In this document: positions 8,491 through 16,973 of the stretch, piece after piece
How positions within the stretch are numbered: the first letter of the stretch is position 1
How the letters are laid out: each line of letters starts with the position of its first letter
Assembly (NCBI GenBank): GCA_038147195.1
Contig: JAYQTB010000004.1
Coordinates: 1 to 64,000 of the forward strand
DNA length: 64,000 nt
Reading direction: 5' to 3'
Origin: Eutrophocola salsuginis
GTDB lineage: Bacteria; Pseudomonadota; Gammaproteobacteria; Pseudomonadales; Pseudohongiellaceae
Made by a program: the position numbers and the translations under genes
Notes under the pieces: model-generated
Told to the model about the DNA's origin: nothing
The model's database searches: none
Seen by the model: only the letters and a program-made list of their open reading frames with translations

Positions 8491-9210
8491 ATGACATTCA
8501 GCAAGAAACTTTTGGTTATTGCCCTGCTGACGCATCCTCTCCTGGTCATGCCGGCAGTTGCGCAGGATGAGCGCAATTACGAGGCCAGTATCGCCTTCGG
8601 TTATGTTGGTACTTCCGGCAATACCGATACCGACACTTACAACACCGAGGTGCTGTACACCCTGAATACCGAGAGTTGGGTTCACAACGTCAAGTTCCAG
8701 GCCCTGGGCTCCCAGGAAAATTCCAGGGCCAAGGCCGAACGCTATTTCCTTCAGGACAAGTCAGATTACAACTTCGATGACATGCAGTACCTGTTCATCA
8801 AAGGTAGCTATACCGACGACCGCTTCAATGGCTTTGATTACCAGGCCGCGGTGTCCAGTGGTTACGGTCGGCATCTGATCATGAGCGACCGCTTCGAACT
8901 CCAGGGTTTCGGGGGTCTCGGTTATCGTGAAAACGGCATCATCGGCGCGGGTACCGAAGGCGAGGTTATCGTGACGCTGGGCGAGGATTTCAAATGGGCC
9001 ATCAGCGACAACGCCGAATTCGTCCAGAGCTTCAACATGGAAATTGGTGATACTCGTACCGTCTCCGTTCTGGAACTGGGGCTGGAGACCAACATCATCG
9101 ACGATATCACCACCAAGATCGCTTTTCAGGCCAGAAACAACTCCGATGTGCCGGTTGGACTCAAGAAGACCGACACGCTGACTTCTGTTAGCCTGGTCTA
9201 CAGCTTCTGA
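8491..9210 (+). CDS. DUF481 outer-membrane protein (YdiY-like)
   Basis: A 239-residue protein with a signal peptide cut after PAVAQ. The body is a series of amphipathic strands: GYVGTSGNTDTDTYN at the start, a LQDKSDYNFDDMQYLF stretch, repeated Gly/aromatic girdles, and the terminal Phe in SLVYSF, which is the outer-membrane barrel insertion signal. DUF481 proteins (salt-induced YdiY type) are small barrels of unknown function. A hairpin terminator precedes it, so it probably has its own promoter. Confidence 0.85.
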   Translation: MTFSKKLLVIALLTHPLLVMPAVAQDERNYEASIAFGYVGTSGNTDTDTYNTEVLYTLNTESWVHNVKFQALGSQENSRAKAERYFLQDKSDYNFDDMQYLFIKGSYTDDRFNGFDYQAAVSSGYGRHLIMSDRFELQGFGGLGYRENGIIGAGTEGEVIVTLGEDFKWAISDNAEFVQSFNMEIGDTRTVSVLELGLETNIIDDITTKIAFQARNNSDVPVGLKKTDTLTSVSLVYSF

Positions 9211-9219
9211 ACAGAATTA

Positions 9220-10857
9220 TTACTTTTTACATCGATTGATCAGCGCGTTGGTTGAGGCATCGAACTCCGATGTCTCGCCAGCACTGGACAGCGCCGTATA
9301 AATGTTTTTGCTAAGCACTTTGCCCAACTCCACACCCCACTGGTCGAAGGCATTGATACCCAGGATCACGCTCTGGGCGTAGACCTTGTGCTCGAAGGCG
9401 GCGACGAGGCTGCCCAGTGTGGCCGGTGTAAGGGCATCCAGCATCAGTGTATTGCTGGGCCGGTTGCCCGGAACCACCTTGTGCGGCGCCAGGGCCGCCG
9501 CTTCTTCTTCTGATAATCCTGTTGCCAGTAGTTCCGCTTTAGCCTCGGCCAGCGACTTGCCGTTCATCAAAGCCTGGCTCTGGGCAAAACAGTTGGTCAG
9601 TAACTGCTCATGCTGCTCCCGATTCGGGCTGTCACTTTTCGCCACGACGATGAAGTCGGCCGGTATCAGATGTGTACCCTGGTGCAGCAACTGGTGAAAG
9701 GAATGCTGGCCGTTGGTACCGGCAGTGCCCCAGACGATGCCGCCGGTAGAAATGTCCAGCTTTTCCCCCTCCCGACTCACTGCTTTGCCCAGGCTTTCCA
9801 TGTCCAGCTGCTGAAGGAAGGCCGGGAACAAGTGCAGCGATTGCGCGTAAGGCAATACCACGCGGGATCCAGTATTGCGGAAGTTCAGGTAAAGGCAATC
9901 AAGCAGTGCCATCATGACCGGCAGGTTTTTATCTGCGGGTGCTGTCCGGAAATGTTCGTCCATGACATGGGCACCACCGAGCATGGCGCGGAAATTGGCC
10001 ATGCCAACACCAAGAGCGACGGGCAAACCGATAGCGGACCACAACGAATAACGGCCGCCGACCCAGTCCCACAGGGGAAAGACATTGTCGGCATCGATGC
10101 CGAAAGCCTGTGCTTTTTCCACGTTGGCGCTGACGCCCACGAAATGCCGAGCGATATCTTCCTCACCCGCACCGCTTTCCAGGAACCAGCGCCTGGCCGA
10201 GATTGCGTTTAGTGTGGTCTCCAGCGTAGTGAACGATTTCGACGCGATCACGAACAGGGTCGTGGCAGGGTCGAGCGTTTCCAGCGTCTGCTCAAGGTGC
10301 ACCGGGTCCACGTTGGACACGAAATGGCAACGGATACCGTCGAGGTGGTAAGAGCTCAGCGCGGTATAAGCCATGGCAGGTCCGAGATCGGAGCCTCCGA
10401 TACCGATATTGACGACATCGGTGATGGGGTCACCCCTATAGCCGCGCCACTCCCATGTTGTTACGGCATTCACGAATGCCTCCATCCGGTTGAGGGTTGT
10501 GTGCACGGCGCGGGTGTAGTCGTTATCCGCAGCAGGTGAGCGCAGGGCGACATGCAGGGCAGGGCGCTGCTCGGTGTTGTTGATTGGCTTGCCGGCAAAC
10601 ATGGCCGAGATGGCGGCTGGCATGCCGGCTTTCTCCGCCAGGGCGGTCAGCAGTTCCCGGGTATCGGCATCAATATGGTTTTTGGAGTAGTCGAGCAGAA
10701 GTCCCGCGGCCTCGATGCTGAAGGTTTTGAAGCGGTCGGGGTCGTCGTCGAACAGCGCCCGAATCGAACGGCCGAAAATGGCATCCTCTAAGGCGGCCAG
10801 GGCCTTCCATTCGGGGCTGTTTGTTATAGGCTCAGGGCTGTCTGAAGGCGCGGACAC
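9220..10857 (-). CDS. pgi: Glucose-6-phosphate isomerase
   Basis: Converts glucose-6-phosphate to fructose-6-phosphate. VNIGIGGSDLGPAMAY, the FVIASKSFTTLET phosphate-binding loop and GGRYSLWSAIGLP are all family signatures; the late QWGVELGK holds the catalytic Lys and SFHQLLHQG a catalytic His. The reading frame is open for another 33 codons upstream, but the GTG at 10857 has AGGAG six bases before it and gives 545 residues, the usual size. Together with the PPi-phosphofructokinase at 29592 it places a glycolytic/gluconeogenic route in this window. Confidence 0.97.
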   Translation of the reverse strand: MSAPSDSPEPITNSPEWKALAALEDAIFGRSIRALFDDDPDRFKTFSIEAAGLLLDYSKNHIDADTRELLTALAEKAGMPAAISAMFAGKPINNTEQRPALHVALRSPAADNDYTRAVHTTLNRMEAFVNAVTTWEWRGYRGDPITDVVNIGIGGSDLGPAMAYTALSSYHLDGIRCHFVSNVDPVHLEQTLETLDPATTLFVIASKSFTTLETTLNAISARRWFLESGAGEEDIARHFVGVSANVEKAQAFGIDADNVFPLWDWVGGRYSLWSAIGLPVALGVGMANFRAMLGGAHVMDEHFRTAPADKNLPVMMALLDCLYLNFRNTGSRVVLPYAQSLHLFPAFLQQLDMESLGKAVSREGEKLDISTGGIVWGTAGTNGQHSFHQLLHQGTHLIPADFIVVAKSDSPNREQHEQLLTNCFAQSQALMNGKSLAEAKAELLATGLSEEEAAALAPHKVVPGNRPSNTLMLDALTPATLGSLVAAFEHKVYAQSVILGINAFDQWGVELGKVLSKNIYTALSSAGETSEFDASTNALINRCKK

Positions 10858-11029
10858 GGCTGCTCCTGTGGGACGTTTAAAGGGCCAAAGTGTAACCCAA
10901 ATGTTGCTCAAAAGGGTGGAGATTGGTAGACTGCGCGGCCTGAAAAGGTGGCGCAAAGGCCGTAAATTCCACGGGATAGGAAAGCTGCAACTTTCTGATA
11001 TCCTGTCTGTTAGATATAGAAAAGATTTC

Positions 11030-11105
11030 GCCGGTATAGCTCAGTTGGTAGAGCACCTGACTTGTAATCAGGGGGTCCCGAGTTCGACTCTTGGTGCCGG
11101 CACCA
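11030..11105 (+). tRNA. tRNA-Thr (anticodon TGT), CCA encoded
   Basis: A full cloverleaf is readable: acceptor GCCGGTA / TGCCGGC, D-arm GCTC...GAGC, anticodon stem CCTGA / TCAGG around loop CTTGTAA, five-base variable loop, T-arm CCGAG TTCGACT CTTGG, then ACCA. The anticodon TGT reads ACA. Confidence 0.97.
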
Positions 11106-11112
11106 AATAAAA

Positions 11113-11140
11113 AAACCCAGCTCGTTAGCTGGGTTTCTTG
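11113..11140 (+). terminator. Terminator of tRNA-Thr
   Basis: The stem AAACCCAGCT-CGTT-AGCTGGGTTT begins eight bases after the tRNA CCA end and is followed by TCTTG; it could work on both strands. Confidence 0.8.
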
Positions 11141-11155
11141 ATGCCTGAGATTTTT

Positions 11156-12010
11156 TTAATCGTAGTAGGCCGGCGCCTTTCTCAACTCCTCATACGTTGG
11201 CGGATCGTGCTGTATCCACATAGCCGCCCCTGTATCCCGCATAAACTGTTCTATCACCAAGCGCGTCCTGCGTGTCAGTTCACCGTCCGCATCGAAGGTC
11301 GGCACCCGGTCCAGGCTGCGTTCCTCGGGCATGTGCCAAAGGTCGCCTGATAACAGCAAAGGGCCGAAGTTATCAAGATCAACAAACAGCATCTGGTGGC
11401 CAGGCGTGTGTCCGGGTGCAAACTTGATGACGACGCTGCCGTCCCCAAATACATCGTGGTCGGAGGAAGGCAGCATCAGCCGCTTTGCGTATTCCAGATC
11501 GATGTAGGAGTCCGGCGTGAGGATGCCGACCTCGGCATCACCGAACATGACATCGTATTCCGGTTGCTGGACGATCCAGGTGGACGTATTTGCAAACGCA
11601 TTGGCGTTGGCTGTGTGGTCCGCGTGGTAGTGAGACATGGCCATGTAGGTGATGTCCCCTATGGCATAACCGAGAGCATCCAGCTGGCTTTCTAGCCGGC
11701 GCGTGGCCTTGAGGATGCCACCAGCGCTGGCCTCGGTGCCGTCATCGGGAATCAGCGCATCTGGCACCTGGCCAACATCCCACACCAACGTGCCATTTGG
11801 GTGAACGACCAGGTAGCATGGGGACACGAAGCTGCCGTCGCCCGCTATCTCGCCGGCCTGCAGGCCAAACAGGGTTGGGTCCATGGCATCGATGGTGCCG
11901 CAATCCAGGATATAAAGCCGCAGGCTGGGTGGCTCCGCTGCAGAAACGGGCAGTGCCAGGGCTAGGCTGAGCAGGCATAGGCCACGCCATACTTTGTCTG
12001 ATAGCGTCAT
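11156..12010 (-). CDS. Exported metallo-beta-lactamase-fold hydrolase, AHL-lactonase-like
   Basis: A 284-residue protein with a signal peptide cut near VSAAE. The zinc motif is SHYHADHTAN (H-x-H-x-D-H), with further ligands in PGHTPGHQ and LSGDLWH. The order and a late IQHDPPTY segment match the N-acyl-homoserine-lactonase branch of the fold. Most AHL lactonases are cytosolic; this one should be periplasmic. It is the last gene of a three-gene leftward unit after DUF6152 (13132) and a propeller-less exported protein (12025), 14 bases behind the latter. Actual substrate (lactone or other ester) is open. Confidence 0.82.
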   Translation of the reverse strand: MTLSDKVWRGLCLLSLALALPVSAAEPPSLRLYILDCGTIDAMDPTLFGLQAGEIAGDGSFVSPCYLVVHPNGTLVWDVGQVPDALIPDDGTEASAGGILKATRRLESQLDALGYAIGDITYMAMSHYHADHTANANAFANTSTWIVQQPEYDVMFGDAEVGILTPDSYIDLEYAKRLMLPSSDHDVFGDGSVVIKFAPGHTPGHQMLFVDLDNFGPLLLSGDLWHMPEERSLDRVPTFDADGELTRRTRLVIEQFMRDTGAAMWIQHDPPTYEELRKAPAYYD

Positions 12011-12024
12011 GTTAATCGCGCCTG

Positions 12025-13095
12025 TTATTCAACCCGGTTAAACACCCAGCGTCCCGATACCTGTACCTCCACCACGGCGGACGCTATGCCGTTGCCCCCT
12101 GGTCTGAATTCATACGGCTGGCTCCAGGTACAGGTGGCACAGATGAATGTGGTCTCGGATTGTGGGATCAGTTCTTCTTTCGCATCACCGTTGCGGCTCA
12201 AATAAAGTGCATCGCCTTCCAGCGTGACCACGACGGTGGTCAGGTATTCCAACCAGATGCCCTCAAAGGTACCGACGTATCGGGACAGGGTCTCTGTATC
12301 AAGCTCCACCGCTGATGCCCTGGCATCGGCCAGCTTGTCGCCCACCCAGTGCTTGGTGCCGCCTTCGGTGGCTTCGTTGCAGACGATTTCAAGGATGACG
12401 TCATCGGCGGCGTACACCATCCCGACAGTGGTGTGCAGCGGTTCATCGAATGTGCCCGGGTCCTCGAAGATCACCTCGACTTCCATATGCCCGAAGTCTA
12501 GACGGCGGTAACGTTCCGTTACGCGCAACTGCTCGGTGTGTTCCAGACCCCAAGCATGCAACCAAGTCTTGTCATTGAAGCCATTGCTTTCGACCACGAG
12601 CGTGTCATCTTCCCAGTGACCGACCGAGTAACCGGTCCAGTTGGGCAGGGGGTCGTCTTCCAGCTGCCGGCCATCAGTAAATACTTGGCGATAGGTAAGG
12701 TCGCCAAACAGCATGGCCGTAACCTGCGGGCTTTGTACGATCTGGCGCAGGCTACCGCCGCCGGCAGGGCCGCCGGCAATGTAGGCAGGCCCGCCTGGCA
12801 TGCACTGCATCATGGGGCCGTCGCGGTAATAGTTACGCTCGTGCGTGGCCATGGTCTCCCGGGCCCATGGCTGCACCCTTGAATCGTCATTCAGGTCACC
12901 TGTGACCCGGGCGGCGCGCCAGAGGCCTGTCAGGTCGGGTCGACCGTCAGCCGTGCGGGGTGTGGGTGCGGATAGGTCAGGTGAGCCATCTGCAGCACGA
13001 GGGATGCCTGGTGTTGGCATACCCAGCCACTGGGCGGCCAGGGGCATGGTGAATGCCAGAAGCGCAAGCGCCAGCGCCAGTAATGTTTGTTTCAT
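12025..13095 (-). CDS. Exported protein of unknown family, single-repeat form
   Basis: A 356-residue protein with a signal peptide cut after PLAAQ. Recognisable blocks are RTADGRPDLTGLW, PWARETM, QCMPGGPAY, VGHWEDDTLVVESNGF and LRVTERYRR. The same blocks occur twice in the protein at 41173-42720, so both belong to one family. Both also lie next to a DUF6152 gene. Residues from about 260 on form an extra C-terminal domain not seen in the other. It is the middle gene of a leftward trio. No catalytic motif is evident, and I cannot assign a function. Confidence 0.75.
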   Translation of the reverse strand: MKQTLLALALALLAFTMPLAAQWLGMPTPGIPRAADGSPDLSAPTPRTADGRPDLTGLWRAARVTGDLNDDSRVQPWARETMATHERNYYRDGPMMQCMPGGPAYIAGGPAGGGSLRQIVQSPQVTAMLFGDLTYRQVFTDGRQLEDDPLPNWTGYSVGHWEDDTLVVESNGFNDKTWLHAWGLEHTEQLRVTERYRRLDFGHMEVEVIFEDPGTFDEPLHTTVGMVYAADDVILEIVCNEATEGGTKHWVGDKLADARASAVELDTETLSRYVGTFEGIWLEYLTTVVVTLEGDALYLSRNGDAKEELIPQSETTFICATCTWSQPYEFRPGGNGIASAVVEVQVSGRWVFNRVE

Positions 13096-13131
13096 GATTT
13101 TCCCCTTGAAAAATTTATAGTGCGTCAGAGC

Positions 13132-13557
13132 TTAAAGAGGCGTCCTGCGCCGATCTCTTCCCTCCCGGCCACTGTTAGCCACACTTTCCCAGAGCAGCTC
13201 ACCGGTTTCCGTGATCGTGACAGATGCCGCGTTGGCTGTGTTGGTACCATTCCTGGCGCCGTATCCCTGGATGCTAAGTACATCGCCCTCCTGGACCCTG
13301 TTGCGGCCCCAACCCAAGCGAAGCAGGTCATTGATACCTACCAGCTCGACCGCCCATTCCTCGCCATTGCCGTTATCACCAGTGTTCTCGACGAACAGCC
13401 AGGCATGGGGATTGGTCCACTCCATGCGGGTCACCGGACCGGTCAGAGAGACGGGTTTATTGATGTCGAATTCGGACGCGAAGGCGTGATGTGGAGCGGC
13501 GGGCGATGCCAAAAGTATACAGCTTGCCGCAATACAGGAAAGAAGTAGAGTTTTCAT
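13132..13557 (-). CDS. DUF6152 family exported protein
   Basis: A 141-residue protein with a signal peptide cut before HHAFASEFD. The mature protein starts with a His pair and shows the family core PVSLTGPVTRMEWTNPHAW, then GWGRNRVQEGDVLSI and GYGARNG, suggesting an OB-like beta barrel. The N-terminal HH can bind metal, but no role is known. It is the first gene of the unit 13132-12025-11156. A paralogue at 40766 is likewise paired with a member of the 12025 family. Confidence 0.85.
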   Translation of the reverse strand: MKTLLLSCIAASCILLASPAAPHHAFASEFDINKPVSLTGPVTRMEWTNPHAWLFVENTGDNGNGEEWAVELVGINDLLRLGWGRNRVQEGDVLSIQGYGARNGTNTANAASVTITETGELLWESVANSGREGRDRRRTPL

Positions 13558-13742
13558 GATGTGTTGTTCCTGAATGGTGATTTCAGTTTTGTAGATAATT
13601 TTATTGTTTAAATTCTAGGATACTATGACATGTATAAAGAAAACGGCAGTCATGTATTCTTACTTTTTTAAGCTTGGTAGCCAACCAACAGTTTTATTTG
13701 AAAAATTCTGACTCGATCATGATAGATAAAAATGGATAAATA

Positions 13743-14723
13743 ATGGATAGAAGAAACCTTGTTAAGGCATTAACTATTAATGGCTTGGGCGCCTACTGCA
13801 GCATGCCCGTCTTTGGTCAAGCTAATGGAACCAGCATCTTCCTGCTTGGCACCCAGGGCGGGCCGAACTTCAATCTGTCGCGTGGGGAAACTGCGACGGT
13901 TCTTCTGGTAGGAGGCAGGCCTTACCTGGTGGATTGTGGCTACGGCACGATGACTGCACTGTTGGAAGCTGGCATAAACTATCTCACCATCCCCGAAATT
14001 TTCCTCACCCATCTTCATGACGACCATACCGCGGATCTTGCTACGCTTCTGAGTCACCAGTGGACCCAGGGTAGGGTGGATATAACCCGGGTACATGGTC
14101 CGTTTGGGACGGATACCCTGGTTAGCGGTGCCCTGCAGTTCGCATCAGGTAATGCCGACATACGCTTCATCGACGAGGGCCGCAGCATCAGGCCTGAAAC
14201 CCTTATCCAGGCGGACGTGGTGCCGGCAACGAATTCGCCCCATGTTTTTTTTGAGGATGATCGAATTCGCGTAAGCAGCATCGAGAACGCTCACTTTCCT
14301 GACTGGGCCAAAGACCAGATGCCGTACCGGTCGTTATCTTATCGTTTTGACAGCGCCGACCACAGCGTGGTGTTCTCGGGTGACACCACCTACTCGGAAA
14401 ACCTGATAAACCTGGCCATAGGCGCCGACACCTTGGTGACTGAGGTCATCGAACCGGTGAGTACGCGGCAGTGGTTCGAGGAAGTAGTGCTGGCGGGAAA
14501 TTATCGGGACAACCCCGAAAATATCTGGACCCATATCCAGGAAACCCACCTGACCACTGTGGATGCAGGACGGATTGCCGAGGCAGCCGGGATCAGCACA
14601 CTGGTTCTAAACCATCTGTTACCCGGCGCATTGCGCGATGTGAATGACGAGTTGTACCTTGAAGGTATTCGCCGCCATTACGGCGGCGAAGTGATTATAG
14701 GCAAGGACCTGATGGTGCTTTAG
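13743..14723 (+). CDS. Exported metallo-beta-lactamase-fold hydrolase
   Basis: A 326-residue protein starting MDRRNLVKAL, a Tat-like twin-arginine signal, cut around PVFGQ. The metal site is THLHDDHTADL (H-x-H-x-D-H), with VFSGDTTYSE supplying the bridging Asp and LVLNHLLPG a late His, as in the RNase Z/arylsulfatase-like branch. It transcribes away from the DUF6152 trio, and its stop overlaps by four bases the stop of the small lipoprotein on the other strand. Tat export of a pre-folded metalloenzyme fits. Substrate unknown. Confidence 0.82.
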   Translation: MDRRNLVKALTINGLGAYCSMPVFGQANGTSIFLLGTQGGPNFNLSRGETATVLLVGGRPYLVDCGYGTMTALLEAGINYLTIPEIFLTHLHDDHTADLATLLSHQWTQGRVDITRVHGPFGTDTLVSGALQFASGNADIRFIDEGRSIRPETLIQADVVPATNSPHVFFEDDRIRVSSIENAHFPDWAKDQMPYRSLSYRFDSADHSVVFSGDTTYSENLINLAIGADTLVTEVIEPVSTRQWFEEVVLAGNYRDNPENIWTHIQETHLTTVDAGRIAEAAGISTLVLNHLLPGALRDVNDELYLEGIRRHYGGEVIIGKDLMVL

Positions 14724-15013
14724 TTGGGCATGTTGAACGTTGGCGAGGTGTTTCCGGTCGCGCCGCGTTCCAGCTGTTCCCTCAAAAAAGCGTTCGTATT
14801 ATTTTGTGACTGTTGGTCCGCCTCCCGGGCATCTACAGCGGCCCATTCTTCCTTTGACATACAAACGGATTCCCGCATGCGCGTTCCCCTATTAGCATTT
14901 ACCGCGCGGCATTCGCGGTCACTGGCGACCTCATCGCCGGTAGCCGTACAACCGGTGTTGATACCTGCCAGGGTGGCAACTAGGAGGACACTAGTCAGTT
15001 TCAGTGCGTTCAT
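14720..15013 (-). CDS. Small lipoprotein, unknown
   Basis: A 97-residue protein with a lipoprotein signal ending in GINTGC. The mature part has two further Cys (DRECRAV and ESVCMSKEEWAAVD), which could form a disulfide, and a Gln/Asn-rich tail. The block RVCMTKEEW-like is common in small secreted proteins of Gammaproteobacteria. It lies 30 bases after the esterase gene on the same strand. No function known. Confidence 0.65.
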   Translation of the reverse strand: MNALKLTSVLLVATLAGINTGCTATGDEVASDRECRAVNANRGTRMRESVCMSKEEWAAVDAREADQQSQNNTNAFLREQLERGATGNTSPTFNMPN

Positions 15014-15043
15014 AGGAATACCGTTAAGCCTCAGATTTATCGG

Positions 15044-15964
15044 TTAAAGTCTTTTTGAATTGGTTTCCCAGTTCGGGTTGGTGCACAGGCTGCAATCGCG
15101 GCCGACGAACATTTTGCCCGCTTGCGTATCACCCTTAAAGTGATATTTCAGCCAGTTGGAGGCGACGTTGGCGTACTCGCCGCCTCCCGGATGGAACACG
15201 GTGGCGGTATGGCCTGCGTTGTCGCGTGCGCCATAAAACACAGGGTTGCGGCGTATGGCGCGGAAATTCTCTTGGGCCGGTTCATACATAAAATCCACCG
15301 CACCGCCGTTGATCAGCAGGATGGGACCATGCAGGTCGTCGAGCTGGTCCATGGTGGCGCGGCCGCCGGGGCCGGGTGCACCGGGAGCGGACAGGCCGGA
15401 GTTAAACAGGCCGACGGTGCCGACACGTGCATCGAGACCGGCCGTGGCAGACATGAAGCCGCCGCAAGACTGGCCCATCAGCGCGATGTTGGCGATATCG
15501 ATCTTGCCACGCAGATGCGAACCAGGACGAATGCTTTCGGCAAAGGCCCAGTCGATGGCGCGAATCATGTCGTCCGCGTCGGCACTGCGGCGCGCTTCCT
15601 CGCCTTCTTCCGGTTCTACAGGGATGGTGGTGATTACCAGGAAGCCGTGCGAGGCGATGGTGCGCAGGAACCCGCCGTAACGGCGACCATCAATGGCACA
15701 GCCACCGTTGCCCCATACCAGCACGGGCAGGTTGTCAGATGTCGGGAACTTGGCCAGGTCGATGGGACGGTAGACGATGAAGCCGGCATCATTGAAGGCG
15801 GCTTCCTGGGTCACGGCATACGTGCCGGGCACGGCCAGCGGCGCACCTTCGAGCGGCAGCTGGCGGGCAATCATTTCCATGGTGATGCCCGGCGGCTGGC
15901 CGAGTGAGACCTGGCTGAGTAACAGAATGCAGATGGTCAGCGGAAAGCGAATAAAACGGCGCAT
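15044..15964 (-). CDS. Exported alpha/beta hydrolase (esterase/lipase-like)
   Basis: A 306-residue protein with a signal peptide cut after VSLGQ. The oxyanion segment is LVWGNGGCAIDGRRYG and the nucleophile elbow is ALMGQSCGGFMS (G-x-S-x-G-G). The acid is probably in NGGAVDFMYEP and the His in DNAGHTAT. The overall layout resembles chlorophyllase/PHB-depolymerase-like esterases. A GGGGGGA ribosome site precedes the ATG. Four late Cys (CSLCTN and others) suggest a disulfide. Substrate unknown. Confidence 0.82.
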   Translation of the reverse strand: MRRFIRFPLTICILLLSQVSLGQPPGITMEMIARQLPLEGAPLAVPGTYAVTQEAAFNDAGFIVYRPIDLAKFPTSDNLPVLVWGNGGCAIDGRRYGGFLRTIASHGFLVITTIPVEPEEGEEARRSADADDMIRAIDWAFAESIRPGSHLRGKIDIANIALMGQSCGGFMSATAGLDARVGTVGLFNSGLSAPGAPGPGGRATMDQLDDLHGPILLINGGAVDFMYEPAQENFRAIRRNPVFYGARDNAGHTATVFHPGGGEYANVASNWLKYHFKGDTQAGKMFVGRDCSLCTNPNWETNSKRL

Positions 15965-16405
15965 TAAAAATCCCCCCTAGTAATACCTTAATTTCCGGTT
16001 CCGGGCATTGTCGCTTGAATGCCACTTCCCTCACAAGACGTGCCATCATCTTGATTTCATCCATGAACCTTGCCGCTAAAGTCTGTAATCGTGGCAATGA
16101 CCACAAATTCAGCGCTGAAAGTGGACTTAACTCCTTGAATTTTTGATAAAAACCTCACATCCTGTACGGCAATAATAAGAAGGACAGCCATTCCGAAAGG
16201 ACTGGATGGTACAGATGTCCTTTATCGCGGAATTGGCGTGGTGCAACGCCATTAGGGTATGTGCGCTGTACGCCGCTGAAGCATGGTTGCTGATCCAGAA
16301 TAGCGGGCGTCCTTTTGCCAAGACTTGGTGCGCTAAAGGTTGGAATGATATCTGCGAGCCAAACAAAGCTACCTAATCCGATTATGAATGTCACTGAGGA
16401 GACAT
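15965..16405. other. Gene-free stretch between divergent genes
   Basis: About 440 bases between the esterase and the small membrane protein. Short open frames on either strand have no ribosome sites and no recognisable motifs. It must hold the promoters for both flanking genes, but no strong box stands out. Confidence 0.5.
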
Positions 16406-16792
16406 ATGCCACCTAGTAAGAACAAAAAGTACCGGACCATCCTGAAAGCAGGCGTGCTATACCTGGCCACTGGCTGGTTGATCGTGCAGGTCGTCATGTC
16501 GCTCACACCTGTGTTTGGCTGGCCGCCAATTTTCGCGTTCGGCATCTTATTCATGCTGATCCCGGGGTATCCCATCGTGATGATGATGGCGTGGGCCTTC
16601 GAGGTGACACACAAAGACAAGGGCTGGGACAAGGCCGACGATGAGCGCCAGACTAGGGGTGGAGGCAAGGGCTTCCAGATCGCCGTCGGCATCCTGGCGG
16701 GACTGGCCATGGCGGTGATGCTGCTAGACTTGTTCTTCCTGGTGGACAGTGCACCGGAAGAGCAGAGGGTGATCCCGGCGCCGCAGACGTAG
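16406..16792 (+). CDS. Three-helix membrane protein, detached membrane part of a TolB-like/TPR system
   Basis: A 128-residue protein. The ATG at 16406 has GAGGAG five bases upstream. Helices lie near 14-33, 42-64 (after a WPP turn) and 93-115. The stretch LYLATGWLIVQVV...PGYPIVMMMAWAFEVT is the membrane module normally fused in front of a TolB/FlgO-like domain with TPR repeats. Here that second half is the next gene, 181 bases downstream, as a lipoprotein. The protein ends shortly after helix 3. The two products probably still act together at the inner membrane; role unknown. Confidence 0.75.
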   Translation: MPPSKNKKYRTILKAGVLYLATGWLIVQVVMSLTPVFGWPPIFAFGILFMLIPGYPIVMMMAWAFEVTHKDKGWDKADDERQTRGGGKGFQIAVGILAGLAMAVMLLDLFFLVDSAPEEQRVIPAPQT

Positions 16793-16973
16793 TAACAAGA
16801 GATTCGAGGTTACAGATAAAGCCGTCTTGGTTTTTCAGTGAGTAAAAAAGACGCATTGTGTTCCGCGTGGGTGATGACTGCCGGCCGCTAGAAGGTAACG
16901 ACGATTTCGATTGTTTTTAGGGCTTGTAACAAGTGGGACAACAACATAACAAACGTCCCGGGAAGCGAGGAAA

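Noticed and set aside
15122..15907. Open frame of 261 codons on the plus strand
   Set aside because: It is antisense to the esterase with GQSCGG; composition is Gly/Ala/Arg-rich without a fold pattern.
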